This document shows positions 18,104 through 27,546 of a stretch of DNA of 38,114 bases, one piece after another. The notes under the pieces are model-generated. The model searched no databases. It was not told the origin of the DNA and saw nothing but the letters and a program-made list of their open reading frames with translations. Made by a program: the position numbers and the translations under genes. The first letter of the stretch is position 1. Every line of letters begins with the position of its first letter. This stretch comes from a bacterium (GTDB lineage Bacteria; SAR324; XYD2-FULL-50-16), in the NCBI GenBank assembly GCA_029940215.1, contig JAOZRE010000001.1:33298-71411 (forward strand), given 5' to 3'.

Positions 18104-21100
18104 TCAATCCGATTGGCTGTTTTCCGAACGGATGGCATAGTATCGGGGAAATTCAGGAAACATATCATTTTCAGACTGACGGAATCGGAGAAACCGTTCA
18201 TCTTCAATCTGGTTGTCAACCAGCGCTTTGAGTTTATAGAAGTAGTCAAGAAACTTCAAAATCTCTCTCTGCATATCCTCTTCAAAGTCCCCAGCCATGA
18301 TTACAAATGTCAGATCAGAGCTTTGCGCACGAATAAACTCAGCCCCCATCTGCTCAACTGCGCGAATTTGAAAATCGGTTAACTGGTTCTCCAGACCTTT
18401 TGCCAGGTACGATCGCAGTATCCAATCCGCCCTTTCGATTTCTCTGAAGGTCCAGGCGACCTTGGGGTCAGACCATTTGACATGCAGGGCATCATGTCCC
18501 CAGGTGGAGGGATTGGGCACGGTTCGGGGTAAAACGGGGAGATCAGCAAGATAGTGAGAAGGGGTTGTCAGGCCGATGGTATCCCCCCTGCGATAAAACT
18601 CTCGCAGCAGCTCTTCAAGGAACGCGGGGCCTTCCCACCAATGGTGACCAAAGAGCTCAGCATCGTAAGAACAGGTAATCAGCGGGATGGATTTGTGTTC
18701 CCGCTTTCCCAGCTCTGTTGCTGTATCACTCAGTTTACCATAAAAATCCTGTGCCAGTTCGCATGCGATTTGCTCGGCCCTGCCGGGGTCATAGGGTTGC
18801 TTATTATTCGATGTTTTGGACGTAATCCGTTTGACAGGTAACCCCAGATGCCGGAAATGGTACTCACGAAAATCCGGATGCCCGGCGTAGCCAATTTCAG
18901 CATCCCATACCTGTGTCCGCCCCAGACGACTGCGACCAAATGCGACCACATTGCCGCCGGGCAGGACAACGGGGCTGTACTCCTCCTCAACAGGCCTTTC
19001 TGACGCAGAAAGAATGGCTTCTGCTTCAACAAAGAAATATGCCAGTGACTCTTTGTCTAGCAAACCTTCAACGCCGGGGAAGAACGAGTTCTCAGCCAGC
19101 CAAATCCCACGGGGGCGATCTCCGAACACCCGATGATGACTCCTGGCAGCCAGCGTAATCTGGCTGTTCAGCGCATCGGACACGCTCTCCAGCTCTGCAG
19201 GCATACCGTGTGTTGCGGTGCAGGTAGAGATTTCAAGAAACCCTTTCAGTTCCAGGTCACGAAATGCCCCTGTCATATCCTTCTGCAATTCATCGACATA
19301 GAAGGACTCAATCGCATCCACACTTTTTCTGTATTGTTCCGCAGCATGAATATATGCCGCAGAATCATTTCGATACCGCATCTGAGCAATCTGCCCGTCC
19401 ACATACGCTTTCACCCGTAGCAGGTATCGTGACATATAGTCCTTGAACCAGGGGCTGCTGATCATATAGGCAACCGGTGGCGATATGTCGAGGCTGACTT
19501 GAAAATCAACCTGCTCGAAAGCCAGTTTGCGAAATATCCTCAGAAGCGGCAACCACGAATCCAGACAGTTTTTCAATACCCATTCTCCGGGGGGGTTATG
19601 CACCTCTGCCCCGTCAACCGTCACAAGCGGCCAGGTTCCATCCCTTAAAAAGCTCTCCCTGAATGGCTCCATTCTATACAGGTTTGGCGAGTGCATATGC
19701 AGATGCAGCAGCACCCTGGCCTGATTTCCGGCATCCTTTCCATGAAGGTGTCGAACTTCACGCTGGGAGCAGTGGTAGCCGCTTTTTCCCACCCTGGCAT
19801 AGCTAGTACAGACAGCCGTCGCACTGTCGGTAATTCGGGGGGTGATGATCGGCATGGACACAGGGGTCAGAGAAAGTTCCTGTTGATAGTGTCGTGCTAC
19901 TATTTCAACGGAGAAGCTCTTATCCGGCTCAACATCAATATATCGGTCCTGGTGTTCCGAGAAAAGATCTGTCACGGGTGTATCGAGATCCGCCCGGCGA
20001 TTTCGGTCACCTAAAAACTCCTCATGCACCTTAAGGAAAAATCCAACTTCCTGCAGCCCAACCCCCCATCTTTCGCCAATCACCTTTTCAACATCACGCT
20101 GATCCAGATCCCAGCAGACAAAAACGCGTTTCTGGCTGAAAGGTTTCAGGTAGACCCGAGGGGGCCATTTGATCCGTGTTTCTACTCCGGATGTATACAC
20201 CCTGACCCATCGATCCGGCTCACCCAGATCGAACAAAATCCATTCGCAATAGCATTCGGTCGCTGCAGGCGATGGCAAATAGTCCCAACGCATGGAATGG
20301 GCAATATCTCTCTGAAACTCTTGCCAGTCATGGCCGTCCACTTCAAACCAGAGAACCAGTTCCAAAAATGACTGATCCCAGGACACATGACGATTGGTTT
20401 CAAAAAGCTGTTGCTCTGCCGACATCAGCTCCTGCTCAGAGAACCCGATGGGACTGTCTGTTGAGACGTTTTCCAGCTGTTTTTCCAGCAGAATAAATTT
20501 GAACAGTTCCCGGTGGGGAGAGGTGACTTGAAGCTGCAGCTTGTATCTTCGAACCGGCTCAGGCGTTTTCAGCTTCCATTCCAGTTGCTGAATCTGATCA
20601 ACCAGGTGATGTTGTACCTTTGTTGAAAATCCCCATTGCCGAATCTCAACAACCTGCTTCCCATTTTCAAAAAAGCGGAAACAACCGATGGCATGCTCCG
20701 GGTTCCCATCCACCACCTCATTAACAAACTGCTTCTGCCAGGTATTCCGAATCTGAAAAGTCTGCGTCAGCTCAGCCCTGACCCGCCAATCCGGGATCGG
20801 GGTAACAACCTTTGAAAGCATCAACCGGATTGGCTCCTCTTCCAACTGAAACTTAAGCGTCTTGACCGGCACCATCTGCTGCAGGTTTGTGGAGATTTTC
20901 AACAGTTCAAGTTCACCACAACTCAATTTAATGACTTCCGGCCGCCCAACCAATTCACATGCGATCCGCGATGTCAGCTCACACTGTTGGTATAGAACAC
21001 CATCCTGAAAGATTTCAACCGGCTTTTCGCCACAAACCCTTTTAAGTGTCTGGACATCAATGTCCCCCCAAATCAGTTTAACCCTGTTTTCATGCTGAAG

Positions 21101-21427
21101 AATCAGTTCTATATGGGAAAGCGGGTTGAGTTCAGAATCGATTTTAAACGACAGATGGAGAACAGACAGAAGGCGCAGTTGATATTCAACCCCTGTTTTC
21201 AAGCAAAAATGCAGGGGTCCTTCGGAATTGGGTCGAGCAATCTCAACAGGGAGAAGAGATGAAGAAGGCGTTATTTCGACAATATAATACTGTTTGGCAA
21301 GATCAAGATCGGGAAGCAGGTTCCAGTCGAAATAGAGCTCTGCATAGGGTCCGCACACCTGATGCATCTCCATACCGTTTCCCTTGAAAATAGTATTACC
21401 TGATTTTCTCACAGCCCACCGACTCAA
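18104..21427 (-). CDS. Large GH57 (1,4-alpha-glucan-branching-like) protein with DUF4912-like N-terminal domains
   Basis: GH57 features: GIWLAENSFFPGVEGLLD (nucleophile-region Glu), CSYDAELFGHHWWEGPAFLEEL (catalytic Asp region). A DUF4912-like repeat occurs in the N-terminal half (YCEWILFDLGEPDRWVRVYTSGVETRIKWPPRVYLKP). TTG start overlaps the DUF2953 stop; an ATG at 21373 preceded by AAGGGA is a plausible alternative. Confidence 0.75.
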   Translation of the reverse strand: MSRWAVRKSGNTIFKGNGMEMHQVCGPYAELYFDWNLLPDLDLAKQYYIVEITPSSSLLPVEIARPNSEGPLHFCLKTGVEYQLRLLSVLHLSFKIDSELNPLSHIELILQHENRVKLIWGDIDVQTLKRVCGEKPVEIFQDGVLYQQCELTSRIACELVGRPEVIKLSCGELELLKISTNLQQMVPVKTLKFQLEEEPIRLMLSKVVTPIPDWRVRAELTQTFQIRNTWQKQFVNEVVDGNPEHAIGCFRFFENGKQVVEIRQWGFSTKVQHHLVDQIQQLEWKLKTPEPVRRYKLQLQVTSPHRELFKFILLEKQLENVSTDSPIGFSEQELMSAEQQLFETNRHVSWDQSFLELVLWFEVDGHDWQEFQRDIAHSMRWDYLPSPAATECYCEWILFDLGEPDRWVRVYTSGVETRIKWPPRVYLKPFSQKRVFVCWDLDQRDVEKVIGERWGVGLQEVGFFLKVHEEFLGDRNRRADLDTPVTDLFSEHQDRYIDVEPDKSFSVEIVARHYQQELSLTPVSMPIITPRITDSATAVCTSYARVGKSGYHCSQREVRHLHGKDAGNQARVLLHLHMHSPNLYRMEPFRESFLRDGTWPLVTVDGAEVHNPPGEWVLKNCLDSWLPLLRIFRKLAFEQVDFQVSLDISPPVAYMISSPWFKDYMSRYLLRVKAYVDGQIAQMRYRNDSAAYIHAAEQYRKSVDAIESFYVDELQKDMTGAFRDLELKGFLEISTCTATHGMPAELESVSDALNSQITLAARSHHRVFGDRPRGIWLAENSFFPGVEGLLDKESLAYFFVEAEAILSASERPVEEEYSPVVLPGGNVVAFGRSRLGRTQVWDAEIGYAGHPDFREYHFRHLGLPVKRITSKTSNNKQPYDPGRAEQIACELAQDFYGKLSDTATELGKREHKSIPLITCSYDAELFGHHWWEGPAFLEELLREFYRRGDTIGLTTPSHYLADLPVLPRTVPNPSTWGHDALHVKWSDPKVAWTFREIERADWILRSYLAKGLENQLTDFQIRAVEQMGAEFIRAQSSDLTFVIMAGDFEEDMQREILKFLDYFYKLKALVDNQIEDERFLRFRQSENDMFPEFPRYYAIRSENSQSD

Positions 21428-22035
21428 GTTGCCGCGCGAAACTTAAAATATATTCTTACGGCTCTGATATAAGGGAAGAAAAACAGAAAAATCACAATTG
21501 CGGCCAGAATCCGCCAGATCGATATCTGAAGTATCAGCAGAAAATCGTTGTTCTCTTCAAAATTGCCACGCACCTGAATGTTTTCATTATCAGGTAAGCC
21601 GTTCAGCAACCCGACCAGGATACCCTGCCAGTAGTAATCGTTCAGGCCTATATTCCAATTTAATAAATGAATTTTGATAGCGGATAAACAACGCTGGAGT
21701 AAGTGGAGGAGTTGGAAAAAGACCTTCCTGACCGCTGCGTCCATTAAGGTCTCTTTTACCAGTGAAAATGGAATTTTCTTTTTGGTTTTCGCTTTTTTGG
21801 GCTTCTTTTTTTTCGAATCAGGTTTTGGTTTCTTCTTTTCCCGCTTCTCGATTTTCTTGTTAAACAGCAGCAATTCTGTTTGGACCTCTTTCTGGTCAGC
21901 GGCAATCCTGACAGTCAGAAAAATCCATTGGACTAGAAAGACCATAGTCGATTCCAATCTGACTTTTACGGGAATACTCAGCAGGACAATCAGCAACAGG
22001 CCTACTCCCAGAAGAGACCCATACAAGAATATCAT
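21424..22035 (-). CDS. DUF2953 (YtfI-like) membrane protein
   Basis: N-terminal TM MIFLYGSLLGVGLLLIVLLSIPVKVRLE, Lys-rich central linker, LNWNIGLNDYYWQGILVGLLNGL, C-terminal TM. Immediately downstream of a GerW gene, as in the Bacillus ytfI/ytfJ pair. ATGA overlap with gerW. Confidence 0.6.
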   Translation of the reverse strand: MIFLYGSLLGVGLLLIVLLSIPVKVRLESTMVFLVQWIFLTVRIAADQKEVQTELLLFNKKIEKREKKKPKPDSKKKKPKKAKTKKKIPFSLVKETLMDAAVRKVFFQLLHLLQRCLSAIKIHLLNWNIGLNDYYWQGILVGLLNGLPDNENIQVRGNFEENNDFLLILQISIWRILAAIVIFLFFFPYIRAVRIYFKFRAAT

Positions 22036-22400
22036 TCGTCTTCGGTTTTGTTTTTTCCTTTCAGCTTTTGAAAGATTGAAATCAGCTTCTCAAGAGTTTC
22101 CGGGGCTTTTTCCAGAACGTTTTCAATGGTACCACCACTCAGGCTGTGAATGGAGACATTTCCATCCTTCACTACGATAAAAGCCACCGGAGTCAACAGA
22201 ACGCCTCCGCCGCCACCAGCACTGTCTATCGCTTTCGCATCGCCTGAACCAAATCCAAACCCGACCTTCACAGAATTGACAGGAATCATCGTAACGTCAT
22301 CTACGTTGTATGGTTCCCCAAAAACCGTTTCTGACTTAATGAAACTTTTCAGCTGTGGCAGAAAACTGCTCAATATCGTATTTTCCTTTTCCTTTTCCAT
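22032..22400 (-). CDS. GerW/YtfJ family protein
   Basis: FGEPYNVDDVTMIPVNSVKVGFGFGSGD...GGGGGVLLTPVAFIVVKDGNVSIHSL, the GerW-family signature. Confidence 0.85.
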   Translation of the reverse strand: MEKEKENTILSSFLPQLKSFIKSETVFGEPYNVDDVTMIPVNSVKVGFGFGSGDAKAIDSAGGGGGVLLTPVAFIVVKDGNVSIHSLSGGTIENVLEKAPETLEKLISIFQKLKGKNKTEDE

Positions 22401-22597
22401 AACAACTCCTGAAAAATAGTGCCCATTTCCTATTGTTTTATCGATAGTGGCCGGCCGTGATTCTTAAATTGATCAGCTGTTCCGGGGACACCGTCTTTTA
22501 ACTGCTTGACCCATCTATATAACCACTCGCTTAATTTGTCTTTAAAAATTCAGAACAGCACCCTAAAGCACCTTTCTGACAAATACCCCAGACCGAT

Positions 22598-23743
22598 CTA
22601 CAGCAACGATGCAATCAGGGGAATCCCGATAAAGGTTCCAATGCTGCTTCCCAGGTTGCTGAACACAACCACCAGCAGAATTCTGGTTATTTCATTTTTG
22701 CGAAATCCGCGAAGCGTTGTAATATCCCTGGGCAGGTTTTCAAAATCTTCTACCCTCGGTTTCCTGATCCATGCTTCGGTTAATCCGGAAACCCACCCAG
22801 CTGCGATGGTTGGGTTTAAGGACGTAATAGGGGCAGCCACGAAAGCAACAAGTATCGTCAGTATATGACCGCCGGCCAGCAGTGCACCTGCGGCAGACAG
22901 AATCCCATTTGCCAGCACCCAGCGCTTGATCATTTCAAGGCTGACTTCAGTGTCCATATTGAAAAAGCCGTAAGCAATTACCCCCAGAATTCCCAATGGA
23001 ATCACCCATTTCAGGATTTTCCCGATTTTCCCGGGAGGGGGAACCGTTTCCAGGTCGGATATCTCCCCCGGGTTTTCGATATGGTGAGCAATCCCAGGGA
23101 CATGTCCGGCTCCCACAACAGCTACGATTGTTTCACCTTCTGCTTCGAGAATTTTGGCTGCCTGAAACTGGTCTCTCTCATCGATCAGAACGGATTTAAT
23201 CCCCGGCAGTTCCTTTGCCATCATATCAATTGCTTCTGTCAGCATATCCCCCTCTTTCAGGCTTTCGACCTCCTCTTCGGAGATATCCGGGGATTCAAAG
23301 ACACTGGCAAATATCTGCCCGATTAGTTTCATTTTCTCCCAGAAGGAGAGGTTCCCCCAGGCCCGTTTAAAGGTGATGGTCACGTCACGGTCTGCCAGTA
23401 CAATGTTGCTGCCGGATTCTTCCGCCACTTCAATAGCCTTGAGCATTTCAGCCCCGGGCTTGACCCCCAGTTTGTCGCCCATCTTTTTCTGGAAGGCTGA
23501 CAAGATCAGGTTCATCATCAGCATCGGGGCTTTGCCCTCTTTGACCACCTTGACGATATCCATGTTTTTCCAGTGATCCGGCTTCCGAATGGACTCATAT
23601 CGGCTGGCACACAACTCAACACAAACAGAATCCGGGCGAACCTCCTGAATCACTTCGGCGACTTCATCAACACTGTCTTTGGATATGTGGGCCGTCCCAA
23701 TCAGGATATACTTTTTGCCATTTAGGCTGATCTCTTTTCTCAT
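22598..23743 (-). CDS. TraB/PrgY family protein
   Basis: KYILIGTAHISKDSVDEVAEVIQEVRPDSVCVELCASRYESI; IVLADRDVTITFKRAW; VVAVVGAGHVPGI; C-terminal multi-TM region. Confidence 0.9.
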   Translation of the reverse strand: MRKEISLNGKKYILIGTAHISKDSVDEVAEVIQEVRPDSVCVELCASRYESIRKPDHWKNMDIVKVVKEGKAPMLMMNLILSAFQKKMGDKLGVKPGAEMLKAIEVAEESGSNIVLADRDVTITFKRAWGNLSFWEKMKLIGQIFASVFESPDISEEEVESLKEGDMLTEAIDMMAKELPGIKSVLIDERDQFQAAKILEAEGETIVAVVGAGHVPGIAHHIENPGEISDLETVPPPGKIGKILKWVIPLGILGVIAYGFFNMDTEVSLEMIKRWVLANGILSAAGALLAGGHILTILVAFVAAPITSLNPTIAAGWVSGLTEAWIRKPRVEDFENLPRDITTLRGFRKNEITRILLVVVFSNLGSSIGTFIGIPLIASLL

Positions 23744-23817
23744 TTTGGTTTATCGTCTTCCTTTCCAATTTTCTGATATTCCCAACAGCAAAACGCTTAC
23801 CGCTGAGCGACGGCCAT

Positions 23818-24942
23818 TCATAGCAACGAATCAATAAATGTTGCTGTTTTCTGGTAAGCGCCCGGATATCCCAGTTGCCCTTTCAAATCAGCCAGATTCT
23901 GCCTGATTTCCCTGTTTGCAGCCTCATTTTCAAGGTAGTAAGTCACCCGTTCAGCCATCCGGATCGGGGAGGTGAAGTGTGGGTCCTCAGGAACAATCTC
24001 TTTCCCGGCCACAATATTGGGAAGCCCAATGGCTTTAATGCGCAGCAGATACTTGCCGATTAAATAGGTCGTCAACGATGATTTGTAGATGACGATCAAA
24101 GGTGTCTGCAAAATAGCTGTTTCAAGGGTCGCTGTCCCTGATGTCACCAGGGCAATGTCTGAGTGTGCGACGGCATTGTATGTATCGTTTTCCACCAGGA
24201 AAATATCCGTGTCATCTGCGTTGATCAGTGGGGCTATTGTTTCTCTGCTGACCGTTGGCGCCAGGGGGTATACAAACTGGATATCGTTGCGATCCCGGAC
24301 CATGTGACGGGCGGTATCGGTCAGCAGGGGCAGATGCCGGGCTATTTCATTTTTTCGGCTGCCAGGAAGAATACTGACTGTTTTTTTTGTTGGATCCAGA
24401 TCCCATTTTTTGTAAAACTCCCCTCTCTCCTGGGTGGGCTTAACGATATCCAGCAAGGGATGCCCGTAACAGTGGGTCTCCATCCCCTCTTTCCTGAAAA
24501 ATTCCACCTCAAATGGGAACAGGACAATCAACTCATCGACCAACGCTTTTATTTTGTGAATTCTGTTTTTCTTCCAGGCCCACACCTGCGGGGCAACATA
24601 GAAAATTACACGAATTCCGCGTTTCTTTGCTTCTGCAGCAAACTTCAGGTTGAAAGCCGGATAGTCCACCAGCAGCACCGCATCCGGTTTCTCCTCATCC
24701 AGTTTGATGACCATCTCATCAAACACAGCCTTGATGTGCCGGTAAACCTTCAGCACCTCAGAAAAACCGATGACCGCAAGATCTTCCACCCGATAAAACA
24801 ATCGAGCCCCGGTTCCAGCTAGAATATCTCCACCGGTCCCGAATACATCCAGCTCCGGTCTCATTTTTTTCAGCCGTTTGATGACATTGCCACCATGAAG
24901 ATCACCAGACGCCTCTCCAGCAATCACCATCAATTTGCTCAT
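23818..24942 (-). CDS. lpxB: Lipid-A-disaccharide synthase
   Basis: MVIAGEASGDLHGGNVIKRLK, VLLVDYPAFNLKFAAEAKKRGIRVIFYVAPQVWAWKKNRI, VLFPFEVEFFRK, LPGSRKNEI. Confidence 0.96.
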   Translation of the reverse strand: MSKLMVIAGEASGDLHGGNVIKRLKKMRPELDVFGTGGDILAGTGARLFYRVEDLAVIGFSEVLKVYRHIKAVFDEMVIKLDEEKPDAVLLVDYPAFNLKFAAEAKKRGIRVIFYVAPQVWAWKKNRIHKIKALVDELIVLFPFEVEFFRKEGMETHCYGHPLLDIVKPTQERGEFYKKWDLDPTKKTVSILPGSRKNEIARHLPLLTDTARHMVRDRNDIQFVYPLAPTVSRETIAPLINADDTDIFLVENDTYNAVAHSDIALVTSGTATLETAILQTPLIVIYKSSLTTYLIGKYLLRIKAIGLPNIVAGKEIVPEDPHFTSPIRMAERVTYYLENEAANREIRQNLADLKGQLGYPGAYQKTATFIDSLL

Positions 24943-24956
24943 CTAATTCCCCAATA

Positions 24957-26453
24957 TCAAGATGCAAAGTAGCGCTTGATTTCATCACAAACCCGGATAA
25001 CCTGTTTTTCGGTCAACTCCGGAAACATCGGCAAACTGATCAGCTGCGACGCACAGGCTTCGGAAACAGGATAGCTGCCAACAGACTCTCCTCGATTCTT
25101 GTATGCCTGCTGGAGATGCAAGGGCACTGGATAGTGAAACCCAGTGAAAATCTCTTTTTGTCTCAAGTAATGAGACAGACCATTGGGGTCCGGAACCAGT
25201 ATCACGAACAGATGAAAAACATGGCCGGATTCATCTCTGACTAAGGGTAGTTGCAATTCGGGAATTCCTCCCAGCTCTTTCAGGTACAATTGGGCAACTT
25301 TCCTCCGCTTCTCATTCCAACCGTCCAGAAAGGGCAATTTCCCACGCAGCGCAGCTGCCTGCAGATTATCCATCCGCCCGTTGTATCCCTCCATGCGATG
25401 ATAGTACTTCCGGCTCTGCCCATGTTCCCGTAAACAGGTCACCGCTTTTGCAACTTCAGGATCGGATGTCACCACACATCCCGCCTCTCCAAAAGCTCCC
25501 AAGTTCTTTCCGGGATACATGCTGAAGGCTCCAGCATGTCCAAGTGTACCCGCTCTTTTTCCTTTGTAATAAGCCCCATGGGCCTGGCAGGCATCTTCCA
25601 GGACCAGTAGATCATGCTTGCGGGCAATGGTCATGATCGCATCCATATCAGCAATCTGCCCATATAGATGAACCGGTACCAAGGCCCGGGTCTTTTCGGT
25701 GATTTTTGCTTCGATCAGGTCTGCGTTCATCAGATAAGAGCCCGGCAACACATCGACAAAGACAGGAACCGCACCCGCCTGGGAGACAGCCTCTGTCGTT
25801 GCAATAAACGTGTTCGGGACCGTAATAATTTCGTCCCCGGGCTGAATGCCCATAGCCAGTAGTGCAAACAGCAATGCGTCCGTTCCATTACTGACACCAA
25901 CTGCGTGAGGGGCGTTACAGTACGTCGCAAATTCCTTTTCAAATTCCGCAACATGATTGCCACCGGCAAACGCCGTATTCTGGATAATTTCCATAAACCA
26001 GCCGTCCATCCGGTTAAATATTGGATGAAGTGCCAGATTCAAGTTAAGAAAATCAACCCGATCGGAACCGGCTGTATCGTCAATGGTCAAGGCCTGTTGC
26101 GGATCGATAAACGCGACCCCTTCAAGCTCTTCCTGTGAGTCGGTGCTCACCACAAAAGGAATTTTAAACAGCTTCGCCGCTGCCACCAGCATTCCGACCT
26201 CAAACCCGGCTGAAGATTCAAGTGCCTGCTCGTTGATCAGGGCGTTTTGGGGAACCTGAGAAAGCCCCTTTATCAGGTTCCTGATTTTTTCAGGGGAAAC
26301 TCCGCGTCCGACACAGGCCTGAACCGAGTGCGCCAGGATCCATGCCTGGACACCCTCATCAGTTGAGCAATAACTGATAAGCTGTGCCGACACTGCTTCA
26401 GGATTCTGCAGTGCCTCGATCAGGAGGTCAGGTGATAGAAGCAGTTTAATCAT
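24957..26453 (-). CDS. gnnB: DegT/DnrJ/EryC1 aminotransferase (candidate GnnB) with about 125 aa N-terminal PIN-like extension
   Basis: GVSNGTDALLFALLAMGIQPGDEIITVPNTFIATTEAV; LEDACQAHGAYYKGKRAGTLGHAGAFSMYPGKNLGAFGEAG (PLP lysine region). 4-bp ATGA overlap with the upstream oxidoreductase gene. The gene symbol rests on gene context. Confidence 0.8.
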   Translation of the reverse strand: MIKLLLSPDLLIEALQNPEAVSAQLISYCSTDEGVQAWILAHSVQACVGRGVSPEKIRNLIKGLSQVPQNALINEQALESSAGFEVGMLVAAAKLFKIPFVVSTDSQEELEGVAFIDPQQALTIDDTAGSDRVDFLNLNLALHPIFNRMDGWFMEIIQNTAFAGGNHVAEFEKEFATYCNAPHAVGVSNGTDALLFALLAMGIQPGDEIITVPNTFIATTEAVSQAGAVPVFVDVLPGSYLMNADLIEAKITEKTRALVPVHLYGQIADMDAIMTIARKHDLLVLEDACQAHGAYYKGKRAGTLGHAGAFSMYPGKNLGAFGEAGCVVTSDPEVAKAVTCLREHGQSRKYYHRMEGYNGRMDNLQAAALRGKLPFLDGWNEKRRKVAQLYLKELGGIPELQLPLVRDESGHVFHLFVILVPDPNGLSHYLRQKEIFTGFHYPVPLHLQQAYKNRGESVGSYPVSEACASQLISLPMFPELTEKQVIRVCDEIKRYFAS

Positions 26454-27478
26454 ATGGCGTCCAAATTGATGTTCTCTCCTTTCTGTTTCATTGACAGCTG
26501 TGCAGCTTCCAGGATTTTGACAATCTCCAGTCCGAATTCACCGTCACTGATGGGGGATTCTCCCTTGTTGATGCAATCAACAAAGTGCTGACACTCCGAT
26601 TTTAATGCCTCAGTCTGGTCGAGTTTTGGTGCAAACATATCGCCGGTACGGTATTGGATCAGTGTGTTGTATAAAGCATCCTTGTCACCGGAATTGAGTT
26701 CTACTCCGGAATCGTACACCTTGATTTTTTCGGTATTTTCCATATCGTTATATACGATCATCTTTTCCGACCCGCCAATCAGTATCTGCCTGACCTTGAT
26801 GGGAGAGAGCCAATTGATGTGGAAATGGGCAAAAGTCGTATCTTCGTAAAACACCGTTAAGTATGCGATATTCTCCATGTTGTTCTTAACATGAGAAACC
26901 CCGTTGGCACTGACACTGACCGGCTTTTTCCCAATTATGTACTTCATAATGGAAAGATCGTGAGGTGCAAGGTCCCAAATCACATTGACATCATTTTGAA
27001 ACAGCCCGAGATTCACCCGAACAGAGTCAAAATAGTATATATCCCCAATTTGACCTGAATCGACCAACTCCTTGATTTTTTTGACGGCACCCGTGTAGAG
27101 AAAGGTGTGATCAACCATGATAATCCGGTTCATTTTCCTGGCCAACTCATTCAGCTTCGCCGCATCCGACGCTTTGTCGGTCATCGGCTTTTCAATCAGT
27201 ACATGCTTTCCCGCTTCCAGCGCTGCCCTGGCCAATGGATAATGTGTTTTAACCGGTGTTGCCACCGCTACTGCTGCGATTTCGGGATCATCCAGTATCT
27301 GCTGATAATCGGTTGTGGTAATTTCAACGTTGGGAAAAAGAGCGTGGACTTTTTCCAGGCGATTCTCATCAAGGTCACACACGTATTTAACGTGAGTATC
27401 TTCCAACCAGGAGAAATTACGGACAAGGTTGGGCCCCCAATATCCATAGCCAATGACTGCAATGTTCATCATACTCAT
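26450..27478 (-). CDS. gnnA: Gfo/Idh/MocA oxidoreductase (candidate GnnA, UDP-GlcNAc 3-dehydrogenase)
   Basis: NIAVIGYGYWGPNLVRNF Rossmann, AVAVATPVKTHYPLARAALEAGKHVLIEKPMT, VDHTFLYTGAVKKIKELVDSGQIG. Located between lpxA and the aminotransferase/lpxB. The symbol rests on context. Confidence 0.8.
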   Translation of the reverse strand: MSMMNIAVIGYGYWGPNLVRNFSWLEDTHVKYVCDLDENRLEKVHALFPNVEITTTDYQQILDDPEIAAVAVATPVKTHYPLARAALEAGKHVLIEKPMTDKASDAAKLNELARKMNRIIMVDHTFLYTGAVKKIKELVDSGQIGDIYYFDSVRVNLGLFQNDVNVIWDLAPHDLSIMKYIIGKKPVSVSANGVSHVKNNMENIAYLTVFYEDTTFAHFHINWLSPIKVRQILIGGSEKMIVYNDMENTEKIKVYDSGVELNSGDKDALYNTLIQYRTGDMFAPKLDQTEALKSECQHFVDCINKGESPISDGEFGLEIVKILEAAQLSMKQKGENINLDAI

Positions 27479-27546
27479 CCCACTGATTTCTATTTATTTG
27501 AAAGGCCTACATTGAGGTCAGCTTTATTGGACAGGCTGTCGCAGGC

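Noticed and set aside
24163-24822. 219-aa plus-strand ORF
   Set aside because: Antisense shadow of lpxB.
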